Assembly: GCA_030591825.1 (NCBI GenBank)
Contig: JAUVAG010000035.1
Span: forward strand, 1-7,950
Direction: 5' to 3'
DNA length: 7,950 nt
From: Dethiosulfatibacter sp.
GTDB lineage: Bacteria; Bacillota; Clostridia; Tissierellales; Dethiosulfatibacteraceae
Shown: piece by piece, positions 1-6,655 of the stretch
Numbering within the stretch: the first letter of the stretch is position 1
Layout of the letters: every line of letters begins with the position of its first letter
Translations under genes and position numbers: made by a program
Notes under the pieces: generated by a model
What the model was told of the DNA's origin: nothing
The model's database searches: none
What the model saw: only the letters and a program-made list of their open reading frames with translations

Positions 1-2
1 AG

Positions 3-998
3 AAGAATGAGCATAAAGCCTTTGTAACATGTATGGGAAAAATAGACGAACATGGTCTTGACATGAAGCTGGTTGATGTTGAATATACATTTGATAACAA
101 CAAGGTCATATTCTATTTCACAGCTGAAGGAAGAGTGGACTTCAGAGAACTTGTAAAGGATTTGGCAGCAATATTCAAGACAAGGATAGAGCTTAGACAG
201 ATAGGAGTAAGGGACGAAGCCAAAATGATAGGTGGACTTGGACCATGTGGAAGAACGCTTTGCTGTTCCACTTTCCTTGGTGATTTTGCACCTGTGTCCA
301 TAAAAATGGCAAAGGAGCAGAACCTTTCCCTTAATCCTACAAAGATATCTGGAATATGTTCAAGGCTAATGTGCTGTCTTAACTATGAAAAGGATCTTTA
401 TGAGGAAAATCTTGACCGTCTTCCTAAAGTCGGAGATAGAGTCGAAACTCCAAATGGAGTAGGAGATGTAATAAGAATAAATCCTCTTCTCAGTAAAGTA
501 AAGGTAAGGACCAGGAGAAGAAGTGATAGAGGCGATATCGATGAAATAGAGGATTTCGAAGAAGTAGATGTTAAGAAGTTGAATAAGGGCGACGTAGGAT
601 ATGAAAGACCTGAACCAAGTCCAGGCAGGCAACCAAGAAAATCTGACAGAAAAAGCAAGGGCGATAAAAAAGACGGTCAGGGAAAGAGCAAGTATAGAAA
701 AGGAAAGCCCAACAAGAACAGGGGCGATGTAAAAGACGGTCAGGACAAAAAAGACAGGCCACAAAATCAGGATGTAAAAAACAAGCAGGTAAAGCTGGAT
801 AAAAAAGACAAACCCGAGATGAACGACAGACCTGACAATAAAGACAAACCCGAGATGAACGACAGACCTGACAATAAAGACAGACAAGAAAGAAAAGACA
901 GACCTGACAAGAAAAAAAGATATAAAAAAGATAGAAATATCAACAGAGACAGACAGGATAAAAAAGAAAAACCCCAAAACAATGAAAAACCAGAATAA
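3..998 (+). CDS. ricT: RicT (YaaT) PSP1-domain protein, 5'-partial
   Basis: The frame is open to the left edge, so the true start lies upstream; the ATG at 33 is internal, because ten in-frame residues precede it. The region after 33 is the conserved PSP1 core of RicT: FYFTAEGRVDFRELVKDL, RIELRQIGVRDEAK, GPCGRTLCC and ISGICSRLMCC. RicT, with RicA and RicF, forms the Y-complex that steers RNase Y-dependent mRNA maturation, and this complex carries [4Fe-4S] clusters. Six cysteines in CxxxxCC-type groups (codons at about 246, 261, 264, 357, 372 and 375) are the obvious ligand candidates. A small beta-rich stretch follows (VGDRVETPNGVGDVIRIN, about 432-482). From about 600 to the stop the protein is almost only K, D, R, N, P, Q, E and G, which predicts a disordered basic tail, longer than I expect for the family. 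No terminator follows, so read-through to the ferredoxin gene is possible. Confidence 0.93.
   Translation, partial: KNEHKAFVTCMGKIDEHGLDMKLVDVEYTFDNNKVIFYFTAEGRVDFRELVKDLAAIFKTRIELRQIGVRDEAKMIGGLGPCGRTLCCSTFLGDFAPVSIKMAKEQNLSLNPTKISGICSRLMCCLNYEKDLYEENLDRLPKVGDRVETPNGVGDVIRINPLLSKVKVRTRRRSDRGDIDEIEDFEEVDVKKLNKGDVGYERPEPSPGRQPRKSDRKSKGDKKDGQGKSKYRKGKPNKNRGDVKDGQDKKDRPQNQDVKNKQVKLDKKDKPEMNDRPDNKDKPEMNDRPDNKDRQERKDRPDKKKRYKKDRNINRDRQDKKEKPQNNEKPE
804..875 (+). repeat. Exact 36-bp tandem duplication in the ricT tail
   Basis: Two identical 36-base units lie head to tail at 804-839 and 840-875, and the first seven bases of a third copy follow at 876-882. The unit is in frame and encodes twelve residues, KDKPEMNDRPDN. 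The flanking tail has looser copies of the same theme (DRQERKDRPDKK). Exact nucleotide identity suggests recent slippage or unequal recombination, and the in-frame length means the protein can expand or contract here without a frameshift. Confidence 0.95.
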
Positions 999-1014
999 TT
1001 TTACTTTAAATGAT

Positions 1015-1043
1015 TTGACATCAGTGGTAAAATAATGTAGAGT
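1015..1043 (+). promoter_or_regulatory. Candidate promoter for the ferredoxin gene
   Basis: A perfect -35 hexamer TTGACA (1015-1020) is followed after 17 bases by TAGAGT (1038-1043), which matches four of six positions of the -10 consensus. It lies in the ricT-ferredoxin gap and would give a leader of about 20 bases. This would let the ferredoxin be made in larger amounts than ricT, as is usual for clostridial ferredoxins. The -10 is imperfect, so the call is moderate. Confidence 0.5.
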
Positions 1044-1072
1044 TTATTTAGTTTCAGTAAGGAGGTGTAATG

Positions 1073-1243
1073 ATGGCTTATAAAATTAATGAAGCATGTA
1101 TTAACTGTGGAGCTTGTGAGGCAGAATGTCCAGTAGGTTGCATCAGTGCAGGAGACGATATCTATGTAATAGATGAGGCTGCTTGTATTGACTGTGGAGC
1201 ATGCGCTAGCGTATGTCCTGTAGAAGCACCTGTTCAGGTTTAA
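1073..1243 (+). CDS. 2[4Fe-4S] clostridial-type ferredoxin, 56 aa
   Basis: A small low-potential electron carrier of the cytoplasm, typically used with pyruvate:ferredoxin oxidoreductase, hydrogenase or Rnf. It begins MAYKINEACINCGACEAECP and ends CPVEAPVQV, the classic clostridial layout. Two CxxCxxCxxxCP clusters are complete: Cys9, 12, 15, 19 and Cys38, 41, 44, 48. Each motif supplies three ligands to one cluster and its last Cys to the other. The length matches the family (about 55 residues after Met removal). Two adjacent ATG codons occur at 1070 and 1073; the second is chosen because it gives the family N-terminus Met-Ala-Tyr and a seven-base spacing from the strong AAGGAGGTG at 1059-1067. 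One oddity is an additional Cys23 (PVGC, where many relatives have PVNA). The gene is probably monocistronic or partly co-transcribed with ricT. Confidence 0.96.
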   Translation: MAYKINEACINCGACEAECPVGCISAGDDIYVIDEAACIDCGACASVCPVEAPVQV

Positions 1244-1256
1244 TTAAACTTAAAAA

Positions 1257-1280
1257 TATATCCTAAGGTCTTAGGATATA
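1257..1280 (+). other. 11-bp perfect hairpin downstream of ferredoxin
   Basis: TATATCCTAAG (1257-1267) is the exact reverse complement of CTTAGGATATA (1270-1280). In RNA this gives a ten-base-pair stem with a GGUC tetraloop, starting 13 bases after the ferredoxin stop. No T-tract follows, so it is not a typical terminator. It may protect the 3' end of the ferredoxin mRNA from exonucleases or form part of a small 3'-UTR RNA with the segment up to 1342. Confidence 0.7.
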
Positions 1281-1313
1281 CATCCGTTCCGGTAGGCGCG
1301 GCTGAAAACGAAT

Positions 1314-1342
1314 AAAAAAGTTCTCCTAGGAGAACTTTTTTT
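1314..1342. terminator. Bidirectional rho-independent terminator (ferredoxin / degV)
   Basis: Bases 1314-1341 form a perfect palindrome: AAAAAAGTTCTCC, then TA, then GGAGAACTTTTTT. The seven-base GTTCTCC stem, flanked by A6 on one side and T7 on the other, works in both directions. It ends rightward transcription of the ferredoxin gene and leftward transcription of degV, whose stop codon lies about 30 bases away. Confidence 0.92.
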
Positions 1343-1371
1343 CTTTTGGCTATTCTTTAGTAGTTTCCTTA

Positions 1372-2196
1372 TCAGAAAGCTAAAATTATGCCTCCGTCGT
1401 CGGCATATACTGTGCTGATACCCCTTGCTTCAAATATCATAATTTCCTTGAATGGATACTTTTTATGTATAGCCTCTTTAAGGTTTTGAGCCTTTTCAAG
1501 GGCGTTGACATGGGTGATTCCAAGTATGGTGTTTTCGTAGTCCACATTTTCTTCGCCGATCATGTCCACAAGTCTGTTGAAAGCTTTTTTCTTTCCTCGG
1601 ATCTTATCTAGAGCTACAATTTCCCCTTCATTGTTTGCACTCATTATTGGACAAATCTGTAGGAATGTTGCAAGTGATGCCTTTACCTTGCTGAGTCTGC
1701 CGGCCTTGGCAAGGTGATCGTAGGATTCCAGGATGAACAGTGTCTTAAGCTTTTCAACATAACTGGATGTAATGCTTACAATTTCTTCCTTAGTGTGGTT
1801 TAAATCTATAAGCTCTTTTATTTTTATACTAATCATTGATTGTGCAGTAGCAGCCGACTTTGAGTCGAATACATGGACAAAGGAGTCAATGGAGTTATCC
1901 TTAATCATTTCGCATGCAGTTAAGGCGCTGTTGTAAGAGCCACTTAGTTTGCTTGAAAGAGTGACAACGAAATTCTCTTTGTTCTTTTTGAAGGCATCGT
2001 AATACTCGCCAGGTGAAGGACATGCGGTCTTCAGCGTAAGGCTGCCTTTTATCTTATTGAGCAGAAAATTTGTATCCAAGTTCTTGTCAGTAATTTCTTC
2101 ACTGTCAATTACTATCTTAAGTGGTATTGTTTGAAAATAATCCTTTATTTCATCATTAATGTCTGTACAGCTGTCTACAATTATTTTTCTATCCAT
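1372..2196 (-). CDS. DegV family fatty-acid-binding protein
   Basis: A 274-residue protein, normal length for DegV. Members bind a long-chain fatty acid, and in Firmicutes those paired with FakA (FakB proteins) present it for phosphorylation so that it can enter phospholipid synthesis. Visible family features are the N-terminal VDSCTD (7-12), TACPSPGEY (57-65, the TS-x-PSP region), SSKLSGSYNSA (81-91), DSKSAATAQS (111-120) and LAKAGRLSK (162-170). The C-terminus is STVYADDGGIILAF, not the more usual THTGPG-type ending, so the His that contacts the fatty-acid carboxylate in several DegV structures seems absent. It may belong to a divergent DegV subgroup. The ATG is preceded by AAGGAAGGA (complement of 2203-2211) at suitable spacing. 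The gene is transcribed alone, divergent from guaB. No fakA is in the window, so the physiological partner is not shown. Confidence 0.9.
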   Translation of the reverse strand: MDRKIIVDSCTDINDEIKDYFQTIPLKIVIDSEEITDKNLDTNFLLNKIKGSLTLKTACPSPGEYYDAFKKNKENFVVTLSSKLSGSYNSALTACEMIKDNSIDSFVHVFDSKSAATAQSMISIKIKELIDLNHTKEEIVSITSSYVEKLKTLFILESYDHLAKAGRLSKVKASLATFLQICPIMSANNEGEIVALDKIRGKKKAFNRLVDMIGEENVDYENTILGITHVNALEKAQNLKEAIHKKYPFKEIMIFEARGISTVYADDGGIILAF

Positions 2197-2225
2197 AAAT
2201 TATCCTTCCTTTTTAATCTATCTTT

Positions 2226-2234
2226 ATTATACCA
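2226..2234 (-). promoter_or_regulatory. Extended -10 promoter of degV
   Basis: On the minus strand the sequence reads TGGTATAAT, a perfect extended -10 (TGn plus TATAAT), about 30 bases upstream of the degV start. No good -35 hexamer lies 16-18 bases further upstream, which is tolerable for an extended -10 promoter. The predicted start site leaves a short leader containing the AAGGAAGGA ribosome binding site. Confidence 0.7.
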
Positions 2235-2295
2235 GTTAATTTTCAAATTTCACTAAAAATACAAAAAATTAAATGTTTTTTAACAATTAATGAGA

Positions 2296-2342
2296 TATAA
2301 TATGATATATATGTTGACAGAGCATATTTTTTTTGATAGTTT
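2296..2342 (+). promoter_or_regulatory. Candidate promoters for guaBA
   Basis: Two overlapping candidates are seen. The first is a perfect TATAAT at 2296-2301 with no convincing -35. The second is a perfect TTGACA at 2314-2319 followed after 17 bases by TAGTTT (2337-2342), preceded by TGA, which gives an extended -10 character. The second would give a leader of about 70 bases. The region is so AT-rich that chance matches are likely, so the choice between them is uncertain. Confidence 0.4.
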
Positions 2343-2366
2343 ATATAAAATTACAATATATATCGC

Positions 2367-2397
2367 ATAATCAATTTGACATTAATCATTTGATTAT
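2367..2397. repeat. Inverted repeat upstream of guaB, candidate operator
   Basis: ATAATCAA (2367-2374) and TTGATTAT (2390-2397) are exact reverse complements separated by 15 bases. Nested inside is TTTGACATTAATCAT, a near-symmetrical TTGAc-N4-ATCAt of the Crp/Fnr half-site type. The element sits between the promoter candidates and the guaB ribosome binding site, a position suited to repression or roadblock control. Function is inferred only. Confidence 0.4.
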
Positions 2398-2401
2398 TTA
2401 A

Positions 2402-3874
<1,473 letters not shown>

Positions 3875-3887
3875 GAGGAGAAAGAAT

Positions 3888-5420
3888 ATGATACTAATAT
3901 TGGACTTCGGTGCTCAGTACAGCCAGCTGATTGCCAGAAGAGTTAGAGAAGCAAAAGTTTATTGTGAAATAATGCCTTACAGCATTTCAATAGAAAGAAT
4001 CAAGGAAAAGAATCCAAGTGGAATCATCCTTTCAGGAGGACCTGCAAGTGTATATGAAGAAAATGCACCAAAGGCACTTACTGAAATATTTGAACTTGGA
4101 CTTCCAATTCTTGGAATCTGCTACGGAGGTCAGTTTATAGCACAGACCTTTGGCGGAAAGGTAACCAGAGCATCCTCAAGGGAATATGGTAGAATAGAGT
4201 TGGATATGAACTCTGATAGCAAGCTCTTTGCAAATATAGACAAGAGCACAAAGTGCTGGATGAGCCATACTGACTATATAGAGAAACTCCCGGAAGGATT
4301 CGAGGTTACAGCAAGCTCCGAGACTTGTCCCGTGGCAGCTATGGAAAACAAGGAAAAGGGAGTATATGCAGTACAGTTCCATCCTGAGGTTGAACATACC
4401 GAAAGAGGAAGAGATGTACTTAATAACTTCGTATATTCAGTTTGTGGCGAAGAAGCATCTTGGGACATGGGAAACTATGCCGAGGAACAAATAAAGGCAA
4501 TAAAAGAACTTGTAGGCTATAAGAAGGCACTTTGTGCACTGTCTGGAGGAGTTGACTCTTCAGTAGCAGCAGTTATGGTTCACAAGGCTATTGGAAAGAA
4601 CCTTGTTTGCGTATTCGTTGACCATGGTCTTCTTAGAAAAGACGAGGGAGATCAGGTTGAGCGCGTATTCAGAGACGAGTTTGACATGAACATAATCAGA
4701 GTAAATGCTCAGGACAGATTCCTTGGAAAGCTTGAAGGAGTTTCGGATCCTGAAAGAAAGAGAAAAATAATAGGTGAAGAATTCATCAGAGTCTTTGAAG
4801 AAGAAAAAGAAAGACTCAAGGAAGACTTCGGACATATAGATTATCTAATTCAGGGAACAATATACCCTGATGTTATAGAAAGCGGTACTGACACAGCAGC
4901 AGTAATCAAGAGTCACCACAATGTTGGTGGACTTCCTGAAGATGTTGATTTTGAACTTCTTGAGCCACTAAGACAGCTTTTCAAGGATGAAGTTAGACAG
5001 GTAGGTAGAGAGCTTGGTATTTCAAATGAGCTAGTTGAAAGACAGCCATTCCCGGGTCCTGGACTTGCAATAAGGGTTCTTGGTGAAATAACACCTGATA
5101 AACTTGAAATCGTAAGGGAAGCCGACTTTGTATTCAGAGACGAAGTTAGAAAAGCAGGACTTCAAAACCAGATATGGCAGTATTTTGCTTGTCTACCAAA
5201 TGTCAGAAGCGTTGGTGTTATGGGTGACGAAAGAACTTACTCACATACTATAGCTCTTAGAGCTGTTACAAGTACTGATGGAATGACTTCCGACTGGGCG
5301 AGAATTCCTCACGAAGTATTAGAAAAAATATCAAATAGAATAGTAAATGAAGTAGATAATGTAAACAGAATTGTTTATGATATTACGTCTAAGCCACCTA
5401 GTACGATTGAGTGGGAGTAG
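3888..5420 (+). CDS. guaA: GMP synthase (glutamine-hydrolysing) GuaA
   Basis: Converts XMP to GMP using ATP and glutamine. The 510-residue protein is full length and ends in the conserved KPPSTIEWE. The N-terminal class I amidotransferase domain (about 1-190) has its triad at Cys78 (GICYGGQ), His165 and Glu167 (QFHPEVEHT). The ATP-pyrophosphatase domain has its P-loop at 219-225 (SGGVDSS), followed by FVDHGLLR and [13 protein letters not shown]. The dimerisation domain includes [12 protein letters not shown] and the C-terminal XMP-binding residues. The ATG at 3888 follows AGAGGAG at 3874-3880, which overlaps the last base of the guaB stop, so the two genes are very likely translated from one mRNA. 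The nucleophile motif has Gly in place of the more usual Met (CYGGQ against CYGMQ), a conservative variation. Transcription ends at the hairpin starting at 5428. Confidence 0.98.
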   Translation: MILILDFGAQYSQLIARRVREAKVYCEIMPYSISIERIKEKNPSGIILSGGPASVYEENAPKALTEIFELGLPILGICYGGQFIAQTFGGKVTRASSREYGRIELDMNSDSKLFANIDKSTKCWMSHTDYIEKLPEGFEVTASSETCPVAAMENKEKGVYAVQFHPEVEHTERGRDVLNNFVYSVCGEEASWDMGNYAEEQIKAIKELVGYKKALCALSGGVDSSVAAVMVHKAIGKNLVCVFVDHGLLRKDEGDQVERVFRDEFDMNIIRVNAQDRFLGKLEGVSDPERKRKIIGEEFIRVFEEEKERLKEDFGHIDYLIQGTIYPDVIESGTDTAAVIKSHHNVGGLPEDVDFELLEPLRQLFKDEVRQVGRELGISNELVERQPFPGPGLAIRVLGEITPDKLEIVREADFVFRDEVRKAGLQNQIWQYFACLPNVRSVGVMGDERTYSHTIALRAVTSTDGMTSDWARIPHEVLEKISNRIVNEVDNVNRIVYDITSKPPSTIEWE

Positions 5421-5427
5421 AAAACGA

Positions 5428-5466
5428 AAAGCGTCAAGCCCTTGTGTTTAAAGGGTTTGGCGCTTT
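5428..5466 (+). terminator. guaA terminator hairpin
   Basis: AAAGCGTCAAGCCCTT (5428-5443) pairs along its whole length with AAGGGTTTGGCGCTTT (5451-5466): sixteen pairs, two of them G-U, with a seven-base loop. It starts seven bases after the guaA stop. The T-tract is short and interrupted (TTTATTAAT), but the stem is very stable. Confidence 0.85.
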
Positions 5467-5523
5467 ATTAATGTTTGATTGATATTAAAAGGGATATTTA
5501 CTAAAAGTTCATTAAGCCTTATC

Positions 5524-5588
5524 TTCTGAGTTCTCAGAAAAAAATCAATAAATGCTCTTCCGAATTTGCTTAATTTAGGTCCTAAATT
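5524..5588. repeat. Two short inverted repeats in the guaA-regulator gap
   Basis: TTCTGAG (5524-5530) and CTCAGAA (5533-5539) form a seven-base inverted repeat with a two-base centre, followed by an A-run. AATTTAGG (5572-5579) and CCTAAATT (5581-5588) form an eight-base one around a single T. Their tight centres suit a DNA-binding protein better than an RNA hairpin, but no regulator can be named. Confidence 0.5.
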
Positions 5589-5636
5589 TGAAAGGACATC
5601 TCAATAGTTTTCATAGAAAAAATAAGCCCCCCGGGT

Positions 5637-5692
5637 ACACCATTTTCAGTAAACCCAGTTTACTGGTGTCGGTTGTTCTGTGAACGCACGAC
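5637..5692 (+). other. Adjacent hairpins in a GC-richer island, unassigned
   Basis: After the run CCCCCCGGG (5627-5635), CAGTAAAC (5647-5654) pairs exactly with GTTTACTG (5658-5665) around a CCA loop. ACAC (5637-5640) and GTGT (5666-5669) can extend the stem past a six-base bulge. Immediately next, GTCG (5668-5671) and CGAC (5689-5692) enclose GTTC (5675-5678) and GAAC (5682-5685) around TGT. The two helices share bases 5668-5669, so they may compete. A T-rich stretch follows (5697-5720). This may be a small structured RNA, or a fold remaining from an element end. Confidence 0.45.
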
Positions 5693-5767
5693 CAGATTTT
5701 GACTTTTTGTTTTGAAATTTTGAAAATTGATGAGGTTGTTTAAGATGATGAAAAAACAATTCTATTA

Positions 5768-5811
5768 TTTTCACCAAAAAAATATATGATTTTCGCCAAT
5801 TAAATATGAAT
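5768..5811 (+). repeat. 22-bp-period direct repeat, candidate LytTR operator
   Basis: Two units begin at 5768 and 5790, exactly 22 bases apart. The first 18 bases agree at 15 positions, giving TTTTCRCCAAWWAAATAT. Direct repeats one unit per two helical turns (21-22 bp) are the typical binding pattern of LytTR-domain regulators such as AgrA, VirR and YpdB. The pair lies about 60 bases upstream of the -35 of the LytTR regulator gene. The hexamers do not match the AgrA or VirR consensus, so specificity would be different. Confidence 0.45.
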
Positions 5812-5817
5812 CATATA
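5783..5817. repeat. 8-bp inverted repeat overlapping the direct repeats
   Basis: TATATGAT (5783-5790) is the exact reverse complement of ATCATATA (5810-5817), with 19 bases between, including most of the second direct-repeat unit. It may be a second protein site or a by-product of the AT-rich composition. Confidence 0.4.
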
Positions 5818-5825
5818 ATTTGTGC

Positions 5826-5865
5826 TAAAATTATAATGCTGCTAAATTTGAATAAAATTAGAATG
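5826..5865 (+). repeat. 13-bp imperfect direct repeat upstream of regulator promoter
   Basis: TAAAATTATAATG (5826-5838) and TAAAATTAGAATG (5853-5865) agree at 12 of 13 bases and start 27 bases apart. GCTAAA also occurs twice (5824-5829 and 5841-5846). All are directly upstream of the -35 element. The sequence is AT-rich, so part of the similarity may be chance. Confidence 0.4.
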
Positions 5866-5870
5866 AGGCT

Positions 5871-5899
5871 TATACATCAAATGAGTATTCTGGTATAAT
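5871..5899 (+). promoter_or_regulatory. Promoter of the two-component operon
   Basis: TATACA (5871-5876, four of six matches to the -35) and a perfect TATAAT (5894-5899) are 17 bases apart, and TGG directly before the -10 makes it an extended -10. The predicted start near 5906 leaves a leader of about 23 bases with TTGGAGGT (5916-5923) before the ATG at 5929. This is the best promoter in the window. Confidence 0.8.
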
Positions 5900-5928
5900 A
5901 GAACTCCCATTAAAATTGGAGGTAAAAT

Positions 5929-6642
5929 ATGTATACTATTGGAATATGTGATGATGAAAGATCAGTATGTGCAAGGTTAGAGGAATTGATACTTAAAAGA
6001 TATGGAAACGGCCATAGTGAAGTTGAAGTTGAGGTATTTATTACAGGAGAAGACTTGATTAAGCATTTGGAATCAGGAATGCACTTGGATTTGCTGCTTT
6101 TAGATATTGAGCTAGGCAACGTTAATGGTGTTGAGATTGGCAAGTATATAAGAACAGGATTGTTTGATGAATCAATGCACATTGTATATATATCATCAAA
6201 GCAAGGGTATGCAATGGAACTTTTTGATAATAGGCCTCTAAATTTTTTTATTAAACCTCTAGACAATGAGAAACTGTTTGAAAGCATAGAAAAAGCTATT
6301 GAGTTGACAGGGGATAATAATTTATACTTTGAATGCAAAACTAAGGGAGATATGTTAAGAATTCCATACATTAACATTATTTATTTTCACAGCAGGAATA
6401 AAAAGATAGTAGTGAGACTAAGCAATGAGAGTATTGAGTTTTATGGAAAGCTTTCTGAAATTATGAAAGATAGTCCTGACTTTTTCATCCAAATTCACAA
6501 GTCTTATTTAGTTAATCATAGTCATATTAAAAAATATGAATATGATACGGTTGAGATGACAAATGGCGAAAGTTTGACGATTAGTCAGTCAAACAGGAAA
6601 TTGGTTAGAAGTCAGATTATGAATAAAAACAAGGTAAGGTAA
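5929..6642 (+). CDS. LytTR-family response regulator
   Basis: A 237-residue cytoplasmic transcription regulator of the AgrA/VirR/LytR type. The receiver domain (about 1-122) has the acidic pocket D8-D9 (ICDDE), phospho-acceptor D59 (LLLLDIEL), the switch Ser at 88-90 (YISS) and K109 (FIKPLD), so it should be phosphorylatable. The C-terminal LytTR DNA-binding domain (about 133-233) shows IIYFHSRNKKIVVRL, FIQIHKSYLVNHSHIKKYE and LTISQSNRKLV, typical of the fold, which binds direct repeats about two helical turns apart. The start ATG has GGAGGT five bases upstream. The kinase gene follows after 13 bases and is surely its partner. The 22-bp-period repeats upstream suggest autoregulation. The regulated genes are not shown; AgrA/VirR-type members often control virulence, bacteriocin or quorum-sensing genes, but this cannot be inferred here. 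Confidence 0.95.
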   Translation: MYTIGICDDERSVCARLEELILKRYGNGHSEVEVEVFITGEDLIKHLESGMHLDLLLLDIELGNVNGVEIGKYIRTGLFDESMHIVYISSKQGYAMELFDNRPLNFFIKPLDNEKLFESIEKAIELTGDNNLYFECKTKGDMLRIPYINIIYFHSRNKKIVVRLSNESIEFYGKLSEIMKDSPDFFIQIHKSYLVNHSHIKKYEYDTVEMTNGESLTISQSNRKLVRSQIMNKNKVR

Positions 6643-6655
6643 TGGGGGTATTACA

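Larger units (their letters stand above)
5451..5810 (-). pseudogene. Possible gene relic, minus strand, two TGA interruptions
   Basis: One minus-strand frame reads through this region as 54 codons (5810-5649), a TGA (5648-5646), 14 codons, a second TGA (5603-5601), then 50 codons to a TAA (5450-5448) inside the guaA terminator. The text looks partly protein-like: the first part has KKSKSGRAFTEQPTPVNWVY, the last has GPKLSKFGRAFIDFFLRT and RLNELLVNIPFNINQT. The motif SK-x-GRAF occurs in both although most codons differ at one or more bases. No start codon with a ribosome binding site is seen. I do not recognise the product. It could be the decayed end of a transposase-like or other accessory gene, or a chance open frame; stretches of about 50 codons are not rare enough to prove coding. 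Confidence 0.3.

Noticed and set aside
366..977. Long minus-strand open frames opposite the ricT tail, rich in F, L, S and V.
   Set aside because: They are the antisense of Lys/Asp/Arg-rich codons, which rarely give stops on the complement. There is no ribosome binding site and no family feature, while the plus strand is clearly RicT.
1289..1310. Resemblance of CCGGTAGG plus following bases to the 3' half of a c-di-GMP-I riboswitch.
   Set aside because: The conserved 5' half with the CACGCACAGGGCAAA-type segment is missing, and the position after a gene and before a terminator does not fit a riboswitch.
5654..5663. CCCAGTTTAC as a VirR or AgrA half-site.
   Set aside because: It keeps only CCAGTT of the VirR box and has mismatches at both ends of the AgrA pattern; no second copy lies at the expected spacing, and the bases are explained by a hairpin.
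5730..5789. A 19-codon plus-strand ORF (MRLFKMMKKQFYYFHQKNI) as a signal peptide gene for the kinase.
   Set aside because: No ribosome binding site precedes it, it has no Cys/Ser thiolactone-type core or charged tail like AgrD, and AT-rich DNA yields such short frames by chance.
5904..5921. CTCC/GGAG pairing that could hide the ribosome binding site of the response regulator.
   Set aside because: The predicted transcription start near 5906 falls inside the 5' arm, so the stem would probably not be fully transcribed; only four pairs are available.
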